DNA of 64,000 nt, taken from NCBI RefSeq assembly GCF_000826685.1, contig NZ_JROO01000045.1, positions 62,001-126,000 of the forward strand, written 5' to 3'. The notes below the pieces were generated by a model. The model made no database searches and was not told the DNA's origin. It was given only the letters and a program-made list of their open reading frames with translations. The translations under genes and the position numbers were made by a program. Of this stretch, positions 17,085 through 24,792 are shown one piece after another. This DNA comes from Streptomonospora alba (GTDB taxonomy: Bacteria > Actinomycetota > Actinomycetes > Streptosporangiales > Streptosporangiaceae). Every line of letters begins with the position of its first letter. Position 1 is the stretch's first letter.

Positions 17085-17290
17085 CAACACCTCGTGGACG
17101 GTCGTCACGCCGTGGCCGGTCTCCTGGCTGACGGGTCGCCGCCCTCCGCCGGCCTTCCCAGGGGCGGCGTCGCTGCCGCCCCCAGTGGCCTTGCCGACCG
17201 CCGCGTCGGCGGCAGTCGGGGCATTGGGCTTCCCGCTCACAGTGGCGAGGGCCGCGCCGGTTTAGAACCGGACTTCCCGAACACCACGGC
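17085..17290 (-). promoter_or_regulatory. Cobalamin riboswitch controlling cbiMNQO
   Basis: Read on the minus strand, the core GGGAAGTCCGGTTCTAAACC (about 17278-17259) is followed by TCGCCACTGTGAGCGGG (about 17248-17232) and the B12 box AGCCAGGAGACCGGCCACG (about 17129-17111). The order and spacing match the cobalamin riboswitch. It ends about 45 nt before the cbiM ATG, so cobalt uptake should be shut off when adenosylcobalamin is abundant. Boundaries are approximate. Confidence 0.92.
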
Positions 17291-17296
17291 CCAATG

Positions 17297-17325
17297 AACG
17301 TACGGCGAGAACAGCCGATCCGCAA
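17297..17325 (-). promoter_or_regulatory. Candidate promoter of the cbiMNQO operon
   Basis: On the minus strand TTGCGG (17325-17320) and TACGTT (17302-17297) are separated by 17 bp. Transcription would start near 17290, exactly at the 5' edge of the riboswitch. Both hexamers deviate only slightly from the vegetative consensus. Confidence 0.5.
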
Positions 17326-17374
17326 TAGGCGGACATCGGGCACGGGCTGCCGTGGGTGCGCCCGAAACCCCGTG

Positions 17375-17380
17375 TACGCT
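17375..17380 (+). promoter_or_regulatory. Candidate -10 for the ferredoxin-cobH unit
   Basis: TACGCT lies 84 nt before the ferredoxin start, with no riboswitch between. A -35 is not obvious. Support is by similarity to other TAnnnT elements in this window. Confidence 0.3.
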
Positions 17381-17463
17381 GGGCTGGCGCCGCGCCTGGA
17401 GGCCGCCGCACACGCTGTGGTGGCACTGGTCTCAGGACCGGCGCCCGATGCGAAGGAGGCGCC

Positions 17464-17664
17464 TTGGACGACCCCGCCGGGACTCCGGCGCCGGTGGCTG
17501 TGACATCGTCGTGCACGGCCTGCGGAGCCTGTCTGCTGACCTGTCCGGAGCACGCGCTGCGGCCGCAGGGCGGGAGTCTGGTCGTGCTGGGCGACACGTG
17601 CACGGGCTGCCTGGAGTGCGTGGAGGTGTGCCCGGCCGACGCGATCGACGTTCTGGCACGCTGA
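17464..17664 (+). CDS. 2x[4Fe-4S] ferredoxin-like protein next to cobH
   Basis: This 66-residue protein holds two CxxCxxCxxxCP clusters, CTACGACLLTCP near residue 18 and CTGCLECVEVCP near 46, the arrangement of bacterial dicluster ferredoxins. The TTG start at 17464 is chosen because a GAAGGAGG site ends 5 nt upstream; longer starts upstream lack a site and give an Arg/Gly-rich extension. It sits 36 bp before cobH on the same strand. It may supply electrons to a corrin step or to maturation of an Fe-S cobalamin enzyme; its partner is not known. Confidence 0.85.
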   Translation: MDDPAGTPAPVAVTSSCTACGACLLTCPEHALRPQGGSLVVLGDTCTGCLECVEVCPADAIDVLAR

Positions 17665-17700
17665 CTGCGCCGACTGATCCCAGCCGAGGGAGGAACGACC

Positions 17701-18291
17701 GTGGACCGGCGGGTGCACCCCATCGAGGCGGAATCCTTCGCCATCCTGCGCTCCCGGGTCGACCTGAGCGCGATGCCGCCGCTGAGCCGTGCCGTGGCCG
17801 AGCGCATCATCCACTCCAGCGCCGACCTGGACTACGCGACCGATCTGGTGATCGACGACACGGCGGTCAAGGAGGCCGCCGAACGGCTGAAGGACGGCGC
17901 CCCCGTGGTGACCGACGTCGGCATGGTGGCCGCGGGCATCACCGCCAGGGACTGCGTGTGCCACATCACCGATCCCCGCGCGGAGCGGCTGGCCCGCACC
18001 ACAGGGATCACCCGCTCCGCCGCCGCGGTGCGCAGCGCCTACTCCGAAGTCGGCCCCGGCGCCGTATGGGTGGTGGGCTGCGCGCCCACCGCGCTCACCG
18101 AGATCATCGCCCGCCAGGTCGAGCCGGCGCTGGTCGTCGGCCTGCCGGTGGGCTTCGTCGGCGCCGCCGAATCCAAGGCCGAGCTGCGCGCGAGCGGGCT
18201 TCCGCAGGTGAGCAACGTCTCGGAGAAGGGCGGATCGGCGGTCGCCGCTGCGGCGCTGAACGCTCTGCTGTACGGTCCCGTACCCGAGTGA
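17701..18291 (+). CDS. cobH: Precorrin-8X methylmutase (cobalt-precorrin-8 methylmutase)
   Basis: The 196-residue protein matches CobH/CbiC: an N-terminal HPIEAESFAIL block, RIIHSSADLDYA near residue 36 with the catalytic histidine, DVGMVAAGI near 72, and GLPVGFVGAAESK near 150. It moves the methyl group from C11 to C12, giving (cobyrinate) hydrogenobyrinate. A GTG start with GAGGGAGGA upstream is clear. It shares a transcript with the ferredoxin gene; the next gene, cbiX, is 283 bp downstream and may have its own promoter. Confidence 0.95.
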   Translation: MDRRVHPIEAESFAILRSRVDLSAMPPLSRAVAERIIHSSADLDYATDLVIDDTAVKEAAERLKDGAPVVTDVGMVAAGITARDCVCHITDPRAERLARTTGITRSAAAVRSAYSEVGPGAVWVVGCAPTALTEIIARQVEPALVVGLPVGFVGAAESKAELRASGLPQVSNVSEKGGSAVAAAALNALLYGPVPE

Positions 18292-18574
18292 ACGAGCCGC
18301 GCCCCGGCGGCCGCGCGCCGCAGGGGCGCCGAGGGATCCGCGTTCCGGAAAAAGCCCCGCCGACGATCAGGAGAGGAGGAGCCGGCCACCGCTGACAGGC
18401 GGCGGCGGCCCGCGCGTCCGGGCGCCGCGCCGACTGCGCCGGGCACCGGCGGATCCCGCCCCCCGAGTCTTTCCGCACACAGCCGCTGCTGTGCGGCCCT
18501 TCCCCCACCCGAGAAGTCGGACCGCGCTGCCCCAGAGCCGGTCCGAAACGCCCCACTTACCGGTTAGGAATCGG

Positions 18575-19498
18575 ATGCAACCGCCTTTGCTGCTGGTCGG
18601 ACACGGAACCCGCGACGACAAGGGCGTAGCGGACTTCGAGGCGTTCGTTGAGCGCCTGGGCCGCCGCCTCCCCGACCGCGAGGTCGCCGGGGGCTTCATC
18701 GAGCTCTCGCCGCCTCCGCTCACCGATGCCGTCGGCGACCTCTACGCCAAGGGCCACCAGAGCATGGTCGCGCTGCCGCTGATGCTGGTCGCCGCCGGCC
18801 ACGCCAAGGGCGACATCCCCGGTGCCCTCGCCCGTGAGAAGGAACGCCACACCGGCTTCGACTACACCTACGGCCGTCCGCTCGGCCCCCATCCCACCGT
18901 GCTGCGGCTGCTGGCCGAACGGCTGGAGGAGGTGCTCGGCGCCGACGCGAACACGTCCGCCGGCGAGCGCCCGCGCACCGCGGTGCTGCTTGTGGGCCGC
19001 GGTTCGACCGATCCCGACGCCAACGCCGAAGTGTGCAAGGTCGCGCGGCTGCTGCAGGAGGGGCACGCGGCCGAGCGCGGAGCCGACTTCGTCGAGCCCG
19101 CCTTCATCTCGCTGGCCTGGCCCAGCGTCCCCGAAGGGCTGGAACGCATCCGCCTGCTGGGCGCGGAGCGTATCGTCGTGCTGCCCTACTTCCTGTTCTC
19201 CGGCGTGCTCCCCGACCGCGTCGCCGACCAGGCCCTGGAGTACGCCGGGGAGCACCCCGAACTCGACGTCCGCTGCGCGCCGGTCATCGGCGACTGCGAC
19301 GGGCTGGCCGATGTCATCGCCGAGCGCTACGACGAGGCTCGCGCCGGCGACATCCGCATGAACTGCGACACCTGCGTGTACCGCATCGCGATGCCGGGCT
19401 TCGAGGACAAGGTCGGGGCCGCCCAGACACCCCACCACCATCCGGACGATCCCGCGCACGGCCACGGCCACGGCCACGGGCACGGCCATGGGCACTGA
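18575..19498 (+). CDS. cbiX: Sirohydrochlorin cobaltochelatase, long type with MxCxxC and His tail
   Basis: The 307-residue protein has two CbiX-type halves, the first starting LLLVGHGTRDDKG (catalytic His near residue 10) and the second with LLVGRGSTDPDAN near 138. A C-terminal MNCDTC motif near residue 262 matches the MxCxxC [4Fe-4S] site of long CbiX proteins, and the last 25 residues are a HGHGHG-rich tail suited to cobalt or nickel storage. CbiX inserts Co2+ into sirohydrochlorin, fixing the pathway as cobalt-early. The ATG has a short AGGA site. The end overlaps cobC by 11 nt. Confidence 0.94.
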   Translation: MQPPLLLVGHGTRDDKGVADFEAFVERLGRRLPDREVAGGFIELSPPPLTDAVGDLYAKGHQSMVALPLMLVAAGHAKGDIPGALAREKERHTGFDYTYGRPLGPHPTVLRLLAERLEEVLGADANTSAGERPRTAVLLVGRGSTDPDANAEVCKVARLLQEGHAAERGADFVEPAFISLAWPSVPEGLERIRLLGAERIVVLPYFLFSGVLPDRVADQALEYAGEHPELDVRCAPVIGDCDGLADVIAERYDEARAGDIRMNCDTCVYRIAMPGFEDKVGAAQTPHHHPDDPAHGHGHGHGHGHGH

Positions 19499-20543
19499 GG
19501 CCCCCGACCGCACCGCGGTGGGGGCGAACGGCCCGGACCTGCGCCACCACGGCGACTCCGAGACCGGTCCCGACCTGCTCGACTTCGCCGTCAACGTGCG
19601 CGCGGACACCCCGCCGCCGTGGCTGGCGGAGCGCATCGCGGCCTCGCTCGCCGACGTCGCCGCCTACCCCGACCCGGCGCCGGCCCGCGACGCGGTGGCC
19701 CGCCGCCACGGCCGCGATCCCGCCGAGGTGCTGCTGACGGCCGGGGCGGCCGAGGCGTTCGTGCTTTTGGCGCGGGTCCTGCGGCCGCGGCGGGCGGTGG
19801 TGGTCCACCCCCAGTTCACCGAGCCTGAAGCGGCGCTGCGCGCGGCGGGCCATCCCGTCGAGCGGGTGGTGCTGGATGCGCCGCACTTCGCGTTGGACCC
19901 CGCGGCGGTGCCGGCCGAGGCCGACCTGGTCATGGTGGGCAACCCCACGAACCCCACCTCGGTGCTGCACCCCGCAGCCGCTCTGGAGCGCCTGGCCCGG
20001 CCGGGCCGCGTCCTCGTGGTCGACGAGGCCTTCGCCGACTGCGTCCCCGGCGAGGCCGAATCGCTGGCCGGCCGCGGCGATCTCCCCGGGCTGGTGGTGC
20101 TGCGCAGCCTGACCAAGACCTGGGGTCTGGCCGGGCTGCGCGCAGGCTACGTGCTGGCCGGTGCCGACACGGTCGAGGAGTTGGCCGGGGCCCAGCCGCT
20201 GTGGTCGGTGTCCACGCCGGCCCTGGCGGCCACCGCCGCCTGCTGCGAGCCGCGCGCGCTGGCCGAGGCCGAGGCATGGGCGCGCCGGCTCACCGGTCGG
20301 CGAGCCGAGTTCGCCGCCGACCTGGCCGACTGCGGTCTGCACGTGACACCCGACGCGGCGGCCTCCTTCGTGCTGGTGCACACCGCCGGCGGGGAGTCGT
20401 TGCGGCACCGGTTGCGCGAGGCGGGGATCGCGGTGCGCCGCGGAGACACCTTTCCCGGCCTGGGGCCCGACTGGCTGCGGGTGGCGGTGCGTGATCGGGA
20501 GACCTCGCTCCGGTTGACGCGTGCTCTGGCAGAGTTGCGATGA
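19488..20543 (+). CDS. cobC: PLP-dependent aminotransferase-like CobC (threonine-phosphate decarboxylase family)
   Basis: The 351-residue fold-type I PLP protein resembles the Rv2231c/CobC family: VGNPTNPTS near residue 148, VVDEAFADC near 180, and the PLP lysine in SLTKTWGLAG near 209. In cobalamin synthesis this class provides or decarboxylates the L-threonine phosphate that becomes aminopropanol phosphate. The related histidinol-phosphate aminotransferases differ mainly in substrate residues, so the assignment leans on context. The ATG start lies inside the end of cbiX (11-nt overlap). Confidence 0.88.
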   Translation: MGTEAPDRTAVGANGPDLRHHGDSETGPDLLDFAVNVRADTPPPWLAERIAASLADVAAYPDPAPARDAVARRHGRDPAEVLLTAGAAEAFVLLARVLRPRRAVVVHPQFTEPEAALRAAGHPVERVVLDAPHFALDPAAVPAEADLVMVGNPTNPTSVLHPAAALERLARPGRVLVVDEAFADCVPGEAESLAGRGDLPGLVVLRSLTKTWGLAGLRAGYVLAGADTVEELAGAQPLWSVSTPALAATAACCEPRALAEAEAWARRLTGRRAEFAADLADCGLHVTPDAAASFVLVHTAGGESLRHRLREAGIAVRRGDTFPGLGPDWLRVAVRDRETSLRLTRALAELR

Positions 20544-20655
20544 GATCGCCGCTGCACGGCGGGAGCCGCCGCGGCGTTGTGAGGATGGCGATGCGTGTGT
20601 CCAGTGCTGACGACCGCCGGCGGACGGCTCCGCCGGCCCGTCCTGGGGGGACGAC

Positions 20656-23286
20656 ATGACCGGTGAGGAACGGCGCCGCGGCGCCGACGAGGGGAACGAG
20701 CCCGCGTCCAAGGGGCTGCTCGACGACCTGCCCGAGACCGGGCGCGGCACAGGAGCCGCATCGGCCCCGGCGTCGGGTCAGCGCTCCGGGCAGCGCTCCA
20801 ACCCCTTCCACACCCCGGCCGAGGGCCGGCGCGGCCACGACGGCGGCACCCGCGAGTCGGTGGAGCAGCCCAACGTGATCCCCTTCCGCGGGGCCGGGCA
20901 GGACCGCCACACCGAGCAGGACCGCCACACCGAGCAGGAGCCCGGGCGAGACGACTCGGCCGCCCCGGTCCGAGCTCGCCACCACCGCCGGGAGGCCCCC
21001 GGCGAGCCGGAGCCGGAAGCCGAGTCCGTCGGCGACCGCGATCCGGTCGCCCCGGTCGGCCCCGCACAGCAGCGGTCCGGCGGCAGCGGCCCGGAGAGCG
21101 GCGGCCCCGAGCCGGCGCACTCCGCCGAGGCGCAGCACTCCGCGCAGGCCACGGGCGGCGACGGGCGCGAGCGCAGCGGCGCCCCTGTCGCCGAGAGCAC
21201 GCCCGCCTCCGAGCGTCCCCGGGCCGAGCCCCGTCGGCCCCCGGCCCCAATGGCCCCCCAGTACCCCCCGCCCTCCCGGTCCGCCGAGCCCGCCGGCCCT
21301 GCACCCGCCGACAGCGCCGCGTCCGGCACCGTGCCGGCGCCCGAGGCGCCTGCCGAGCACGGTTCCGCAACCGGACCACCGACCCCGAGCGAAGACGACG
21401 AACCTGTGAACGCACACGCCGCAGCCTCCTTCCCGGAGCATTCCGACGACCGCGCCGGCCGGCGCAACGAGGCCCCCGAAGCCCCCGCGCACCGGCAGGC
21501 GCCCGAGCAGGCCCCGGCCGCCCCAGCGCACGAGCCGGCCCGCGGCACGGCGCCCGACGCCCACGCCTACGGCGAGGCCGAGCGCGATGCCGTCTACCGC
21601 GCCATCCGCGAACGCCGCGACGTGCGCATGGGCTTCCGCACCGACCCCGTCCCCGACGAAGTGCTGCGCCGCGTCCTCGACGCCGGCCACCGCGCACCGT
21701 CGGTGGGCTACTCCCAGCCCTGGGACTTCATCGTGGTGCAGGACGAGGACGTGCGCTCCCGCGTGAAGAAGCTCGTCCACGCCCAGCGCGACGCCTATGC
21801 CCGGGCGCTGCCCGGCGCTCGCGCCCGCGCGTTCTCCGGGCTCAAGGTCGAGGCCATCCTCGACACTCCGGTCAACATCGTGGTCACCGTCGATCCCACC
21901 CGCGGCGGCCGCCACACCCTGGGCCGCCACTCCCAACCGCAGACCGCCGCCTACTCCACCGCCCTGGCCGTGGAGAACATGTGGCTCGCTGCGCGCGCCG
22001 AGGGCCTGGGCGTGGGCTGGGTCAGCTTCTTCGAGGAGCGTGAGCTGGCCGGATCCCTGGACCTGCCGCCGCACCTGGAGGTCGTGGCGTACCTGTGCAT
22101 CGGCTACGTCGACGACTTCCCGCCCGAGCCCGAGCTCGCCTTGGGCGGCTGGGCGAAGGGGCGTCCCCTGCACTGGGCGGTGCACCGGGAGCACTACGGC
22201 CGCCGGGGCCTGCCCGGCGAAGCGGCCACGAGTCTGTTGGAGGAGACCATCGCGGCCATCGGCCCCCTGAACCAGCGAGCCCTGAACGACGCCGAGGAGC
22301 GCCAGGCGGCCATGACCAAGCCGCCGGGCTCCCTCGGCGTGCTGGAAGAGGTCTCCATCCGGCTGTCGGGCCTGGTCGGCGAGTGCCCGCCGCCCATCCC
22401 CGAACCCGCGGCGGTGGCGATCTTCGCCGGTGACCACGGCGTGCACGCCCAGGGCGTGACCTCCTGGCCCCAGGAGGTCACCACGCAGATGGTGCACAAC
22501 TTCCTCGACGGCGGTGCCGTGGTCAACGCCTTCGCCGAGCAGGTCGGCGCCGAGGTCACCATCGTCGACGTGGGTGTGGCGAACGACCTGCCCACGGTGC
22601 CGGGGCTGCTGCCGCGCAAGATCGCTCCGGGGACCGCGGACTTCACCCAGGGGCCGGCGATGAGCCGCACGCAGGCCGGCTACGCCATCGAGGCCGGCGT
22701 GGAGGTCGCCCGCGACCTGGTCTCGGCCGGCAACCGCTGCCTGATCACCGGCGACATGGGCATCGCCAACACGACACCCTCCTCCGCGCTCATCTCCGTG
22801 TTCACCGGTGCCGACCCCGCCGACGTCACAGGCCGCGGAACCGGCGCCGACGACGCCGCGCTGGAGCACAAGATCGACGTGGTGCGGCGCGGACTGGCCG
22901 CCAACGAGACCGACCCGTCCGACCCCGTGGGTGTGCTGGCGGCCGTGGGCGGTCTGGAGCACGCCGCGCTGAGCGGGTTCATCCTCGGCGCCGCCGCGAT
23001 GCGCGTGCCGGTCCTTCTCGACGGCGTCATCGCCGGCGCCGCCGCGCTCGCAGCCGCGGCGATGCAGCCGCTGTGCCTCAACGCCTGCTTCGCCGGCCAC
23101 CGCTCCACCGAGCCCGGCCACGCCGCGGTGCTGTCCCACATCGGACTGCGCCCGCTGGTCGACCTGGAGATGCGGCTGGGCGAGGGCTCGGGAGCGCTGC
23201 TGGCGCTGCCGCTCCTGCAAGGATCGGTTCGCGCGCTGCGCAATGTGGCCACGTTCGACTCAGCGGGAGTCTCCGGGCGCGGCTGA
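20656..23286 (+). CDS. cobT: BluB-CobT fusion: DMB synthase plus NaMN:DMB phosphoribosyltransferase
   Basis: This 876-residue protein has three parts. Residues 1 to about 300 are a Pro/Glu/Ala-rich, apparently disordered region. Residues about 305-515 are a BluB flavin-destructase domain (RERRDVRMGFR, HRAPSVGYSQPWDF, MWLAARAEGLGVGWVSFFE), which turns FMNH2 and O2 into 5,6-dimethylbenzimidazole. Residues about 525-876 are CobT (TKPPGSLG, FAGDHGVHAQGVT, ITGDMGIANTT, and the catalytic glutamate in MRLGEGSGA), which makes alpha-ribazole phosphate. One chain thus makes and activates the lower ligand. The gene follows cobC by 112 bp. Confidence 0.92.
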   Translation: MTGEERRRGADEGNEPASKGLLDDLPETGRGTGAASAPASGQRSGQRSNPFHTPAEGRRGHDGGTRESVEQPNVIPFRGAGQDRHTEQDRHTEQEPGRDDSAAPVRARHHRREAPGEPEPEAESVGDRDPVAPVGPAQQRSGGSGPESGGPEPAHSAEAQHSAQATGGDGRERSGAPVAESTPASERPRAEPRRPPAPMAPQYPPPSRSAEPAGPAPADSAASGTVPAPEAPAEHGSATGPPTPSEDDEPVNAHAAASFPEHSDDRAGRRNEAPEAPAHRQAPEQAPAAPAHEPARGTAPDAHAYGEAERDAVYRAIRERRDVRMGFRTDPVPDEVLRRVLDAGHRAPSVGYSQPWDFIVVQDEDVRSRVKKLVHAQRDAYARALPGARARAFSGLKVEAILDTPVNIVVTVDPTRGGRHTLGRHSQPQTAAYSTALAVENMWLAARAEGLGVGWVSFFEERELAGSLDLPPHLEVVAYLCIGYVDDFPPEPELALGGWAKGRPLHWAVHREHYGRRGLPGEAATSLLEETIAAIGPLNQRALNDAEERQAAMTKPPGSLGVLEEVSIRLSGLVGECPPPIPEPAAVAIFAGDHGVHAQGVTSWPQEVTTQMVHNFLDGGAVVNAFAEQVGAEVTIVDVGVANDLPTVPGLLPRKIAPGTADFTQGPAMSRTQAGYAIEAGVEVARDLVSAGNRCLITGDMGIANTTPSSALISVFTGADPADVTGRGTGADDAALEHKIDVVRRGLAANETDPSDPVGVLAAVGGLEHAALSGFILGAAAMRVPVLLDGVIAGAAALAAAAMQPLCLNACFAGHRSTEPGHAAVLSHIGLRPLVDLEMRLGEGSGALLALPLLQGSVRALRNVATFDSAGVSGRG
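20899..20940 (+). repeat. Short tandem repeat in the BluB-CobT linker
   Basis: A 21-bp unit, CAGGACCGCCACACCGAGCA plus G, occurs twice in tandem and codes for QDRHTEQ repeats inside the low-complexity N-terminal region. It stays in frame and probably reflects replication slippage. Confidence 0.6.
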
Positions 23287-23481
23287 TTCGGTTGCGCCTA
23301 TTAGAGTGAACAAGCGGAAACGGATGCGCCGGTCGCCGACGCAACCGCAGCGTGACCCCCGTTCGGCAGAGTGGCCGACGGGCGGTCGCGCCGTGCGGCC
23401 CGTTCCCCTCGGCAGGGAGCGGGCATCGGCGAACGCCCCGCGGGGCGTGGACAGACGGCGCGGATCTGGAGGGCAGCCTCG

Positions 23482-24792
23482 GTGACCTATCTTCTCGGCC
23501 TGCGCATGGACGGACGCGAGGCCCTGGTCGTAGGCGGGGGCCGGGTCGCGCAGCGGCGCGTACCCGTCCTGCTGGAATCGGGGGCCCGGGTCACGCTCGT
23601 GGCGCCCGAGGCCACCGCGACCCTGGAGGACCTCGCCGACGCGGGGCGCATCACTTGGCACCGGCGCGGATTCGGCTCGGGCGACATCGCCGAGCAGCGG
23701 TTGGGCCGCTTCTGGCTCGTGCACGCCGCCACCGACTCCGCCGAGACCAACGCCGCGGTGGCCGCCGAGGCCGAGGCCGAGCGGGTGTGGTGCGTACGCG
23801 CCGACGACCGCCACGCGTCCTCGGCCTGGACCCCCGCGACCGGCGGCGCGGCCGGCGTGACCGTGGGCGTGGTGGCCAACGGCGACCCCCGCCGGGCCGC
23901 CGGGCTGCGCGACGCCGTCGTCGAGGGCCTGGCCGACGGCTCGCTCGACGCCCGGCGCGGCCGCGAGCGCCACCGCGGCGTCGCTCTGGTCGGCGGCGGC
24001 CCCGGCGACCCCGGCCTGATCACGGTGCGCGGCCGGCAGTTGCTCGCCCAGGCCGACGTGGTCGTGGTCGACCGGCTGGCGCCCAACTCCCTCCTGGAGT
24101 CGCTCCCCGCCGACGTCGAGATCGTCGACGCCGCGAAGATCCCCTACGGGCGGTCGATGACTCAGGACGACATCAACGGCACACTCGTCGAACACGCGCG
24201 CGCCGGCCGGTTCGTGGTCCGCCTCAAGGGCGGCGACCCGTTCCTGTTCGGACGCGGCGGCGAAGAGGCGCTGGCGTGTGCTCAGGCGGGGATCCCCGTC
24301 ACCGTCGTCCCCGGTATCACCAGCGCGCTTTCGGCCCCCGCCGTCGCCGGCATCCCCGTCACCCACCGCGGTGTGGCCCAAGACGTGCACGTGGTCTCCG
24401 GACACGTCCCCCCGGGCGACCCCCGTTCCACCGTCGACTGGCCCGCACTGGCCCGTTCAGGGGGTACCGTCGTGGCACTGATGGCGGTCGAGCGGATCGA
24501 GGCCATCGCCGCGGCCCTGATGGAGCACGGACGGTCGCCCCAGACTCCGGTGGGGCTCGTCCAGGAGGCCACCATGCCCACACAGCGCACCGTGCGCACC
24601 ACGCTCGCCGGCGTCGGCGGCGCCGTGCGTGACGCCGGAGTGCGCCCTCCGGCCGTGATCGTGATCGGAGAAGTGGTCGACGTGGCCGGTGAACTTGACA
24701 TACTGCACATGGGGCGCGCTGAGCCGGGAGCCGGAAGCGCCTCCGCCGATACCGCCGCCGGCGATCCACCCGAGGGGAATCGCATCTTGTGA
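23482..24792 (+). CDS. cobA: Siroheme synthase-like: precorrin-2 dehydrogenase fused to uroporphyrinogen-III C-methyltransferase
   Basis: The 436-residue protein has an N-terminal NAD-binding dehydrogenase part (ALVVGGGRVAQRRV near residue 14) and a C-terminal SUMT domain (VALVGGGPGDPGLIT near 170, RLKGGDPFLFGRGGEE near 250, VVPGITSA near 275). SUMT makes precorrin-2, the shared precursor of siroheme and B12; the N-terminal part can oxidise it to sirohydrochlorin, the CbiX substrate. The GTG at 23482 has GGAGGG 9 nt upstream. The stop overlaps the next GTPase gene (GTGA at 24789). Confidence 0.92.
   Translation: MTYLLGLRMDGREALVVGGGRVAQRRVPVLLESGARVTLVAPEATATLEDLADAGRITWHRRGFGSGDIAEQRLGRFWLVHAATDSAETNAAVAAEAEAERVWCVRADDRHASSAWTPATGGAAGVTVGVVANGDPRRAAGLRDAVVEGLADGSLDARRGRERHRGVALVGGGPGDPGLITVRGRQLLAQADVVVVDRLAPNSLLESLPADVEIVDAAKIPYGRSMTQDDINGTLVEHARAGRFVVRLKGGDPFLFGRGGEEALACAQAGIPVTVVPGITSALSAPAVAGIPVTHRGVAQDVHVVSGHVPPGDPRSTVDWPALARSGGTVVALMAVERIEAIAAALMEHGRSPQTPVGLVQEATMPTQRTVRTTLAGVGGAVRDAGVRPPAVIVIGEVVDVAGELDILHMGRAEPGAGSASADTAAGDPPEGNRIL

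Noticed and set aside
17067-17240. Upstream extension of cbiM to an ATG at 17240
   Set aside because: The region is a cobalamin riboswitch on the same strand, and the product would bury the metal-binding N-terminus.
18292-18574. A third cobalamin riboswitch upstream of cbiX (an ATCAGGAGAGG string resembles part of a B12 box)
   Set aside because: The matching CCACTG core and the rest of the B12 box are missing at the right spacing.
19452-19498. GGCCAC repeats at the end of cbiX as a CRISPR-like or satellite array
   Set aside because: They are short, in-frame His/Gly codons of the CbiX tail without spacers.
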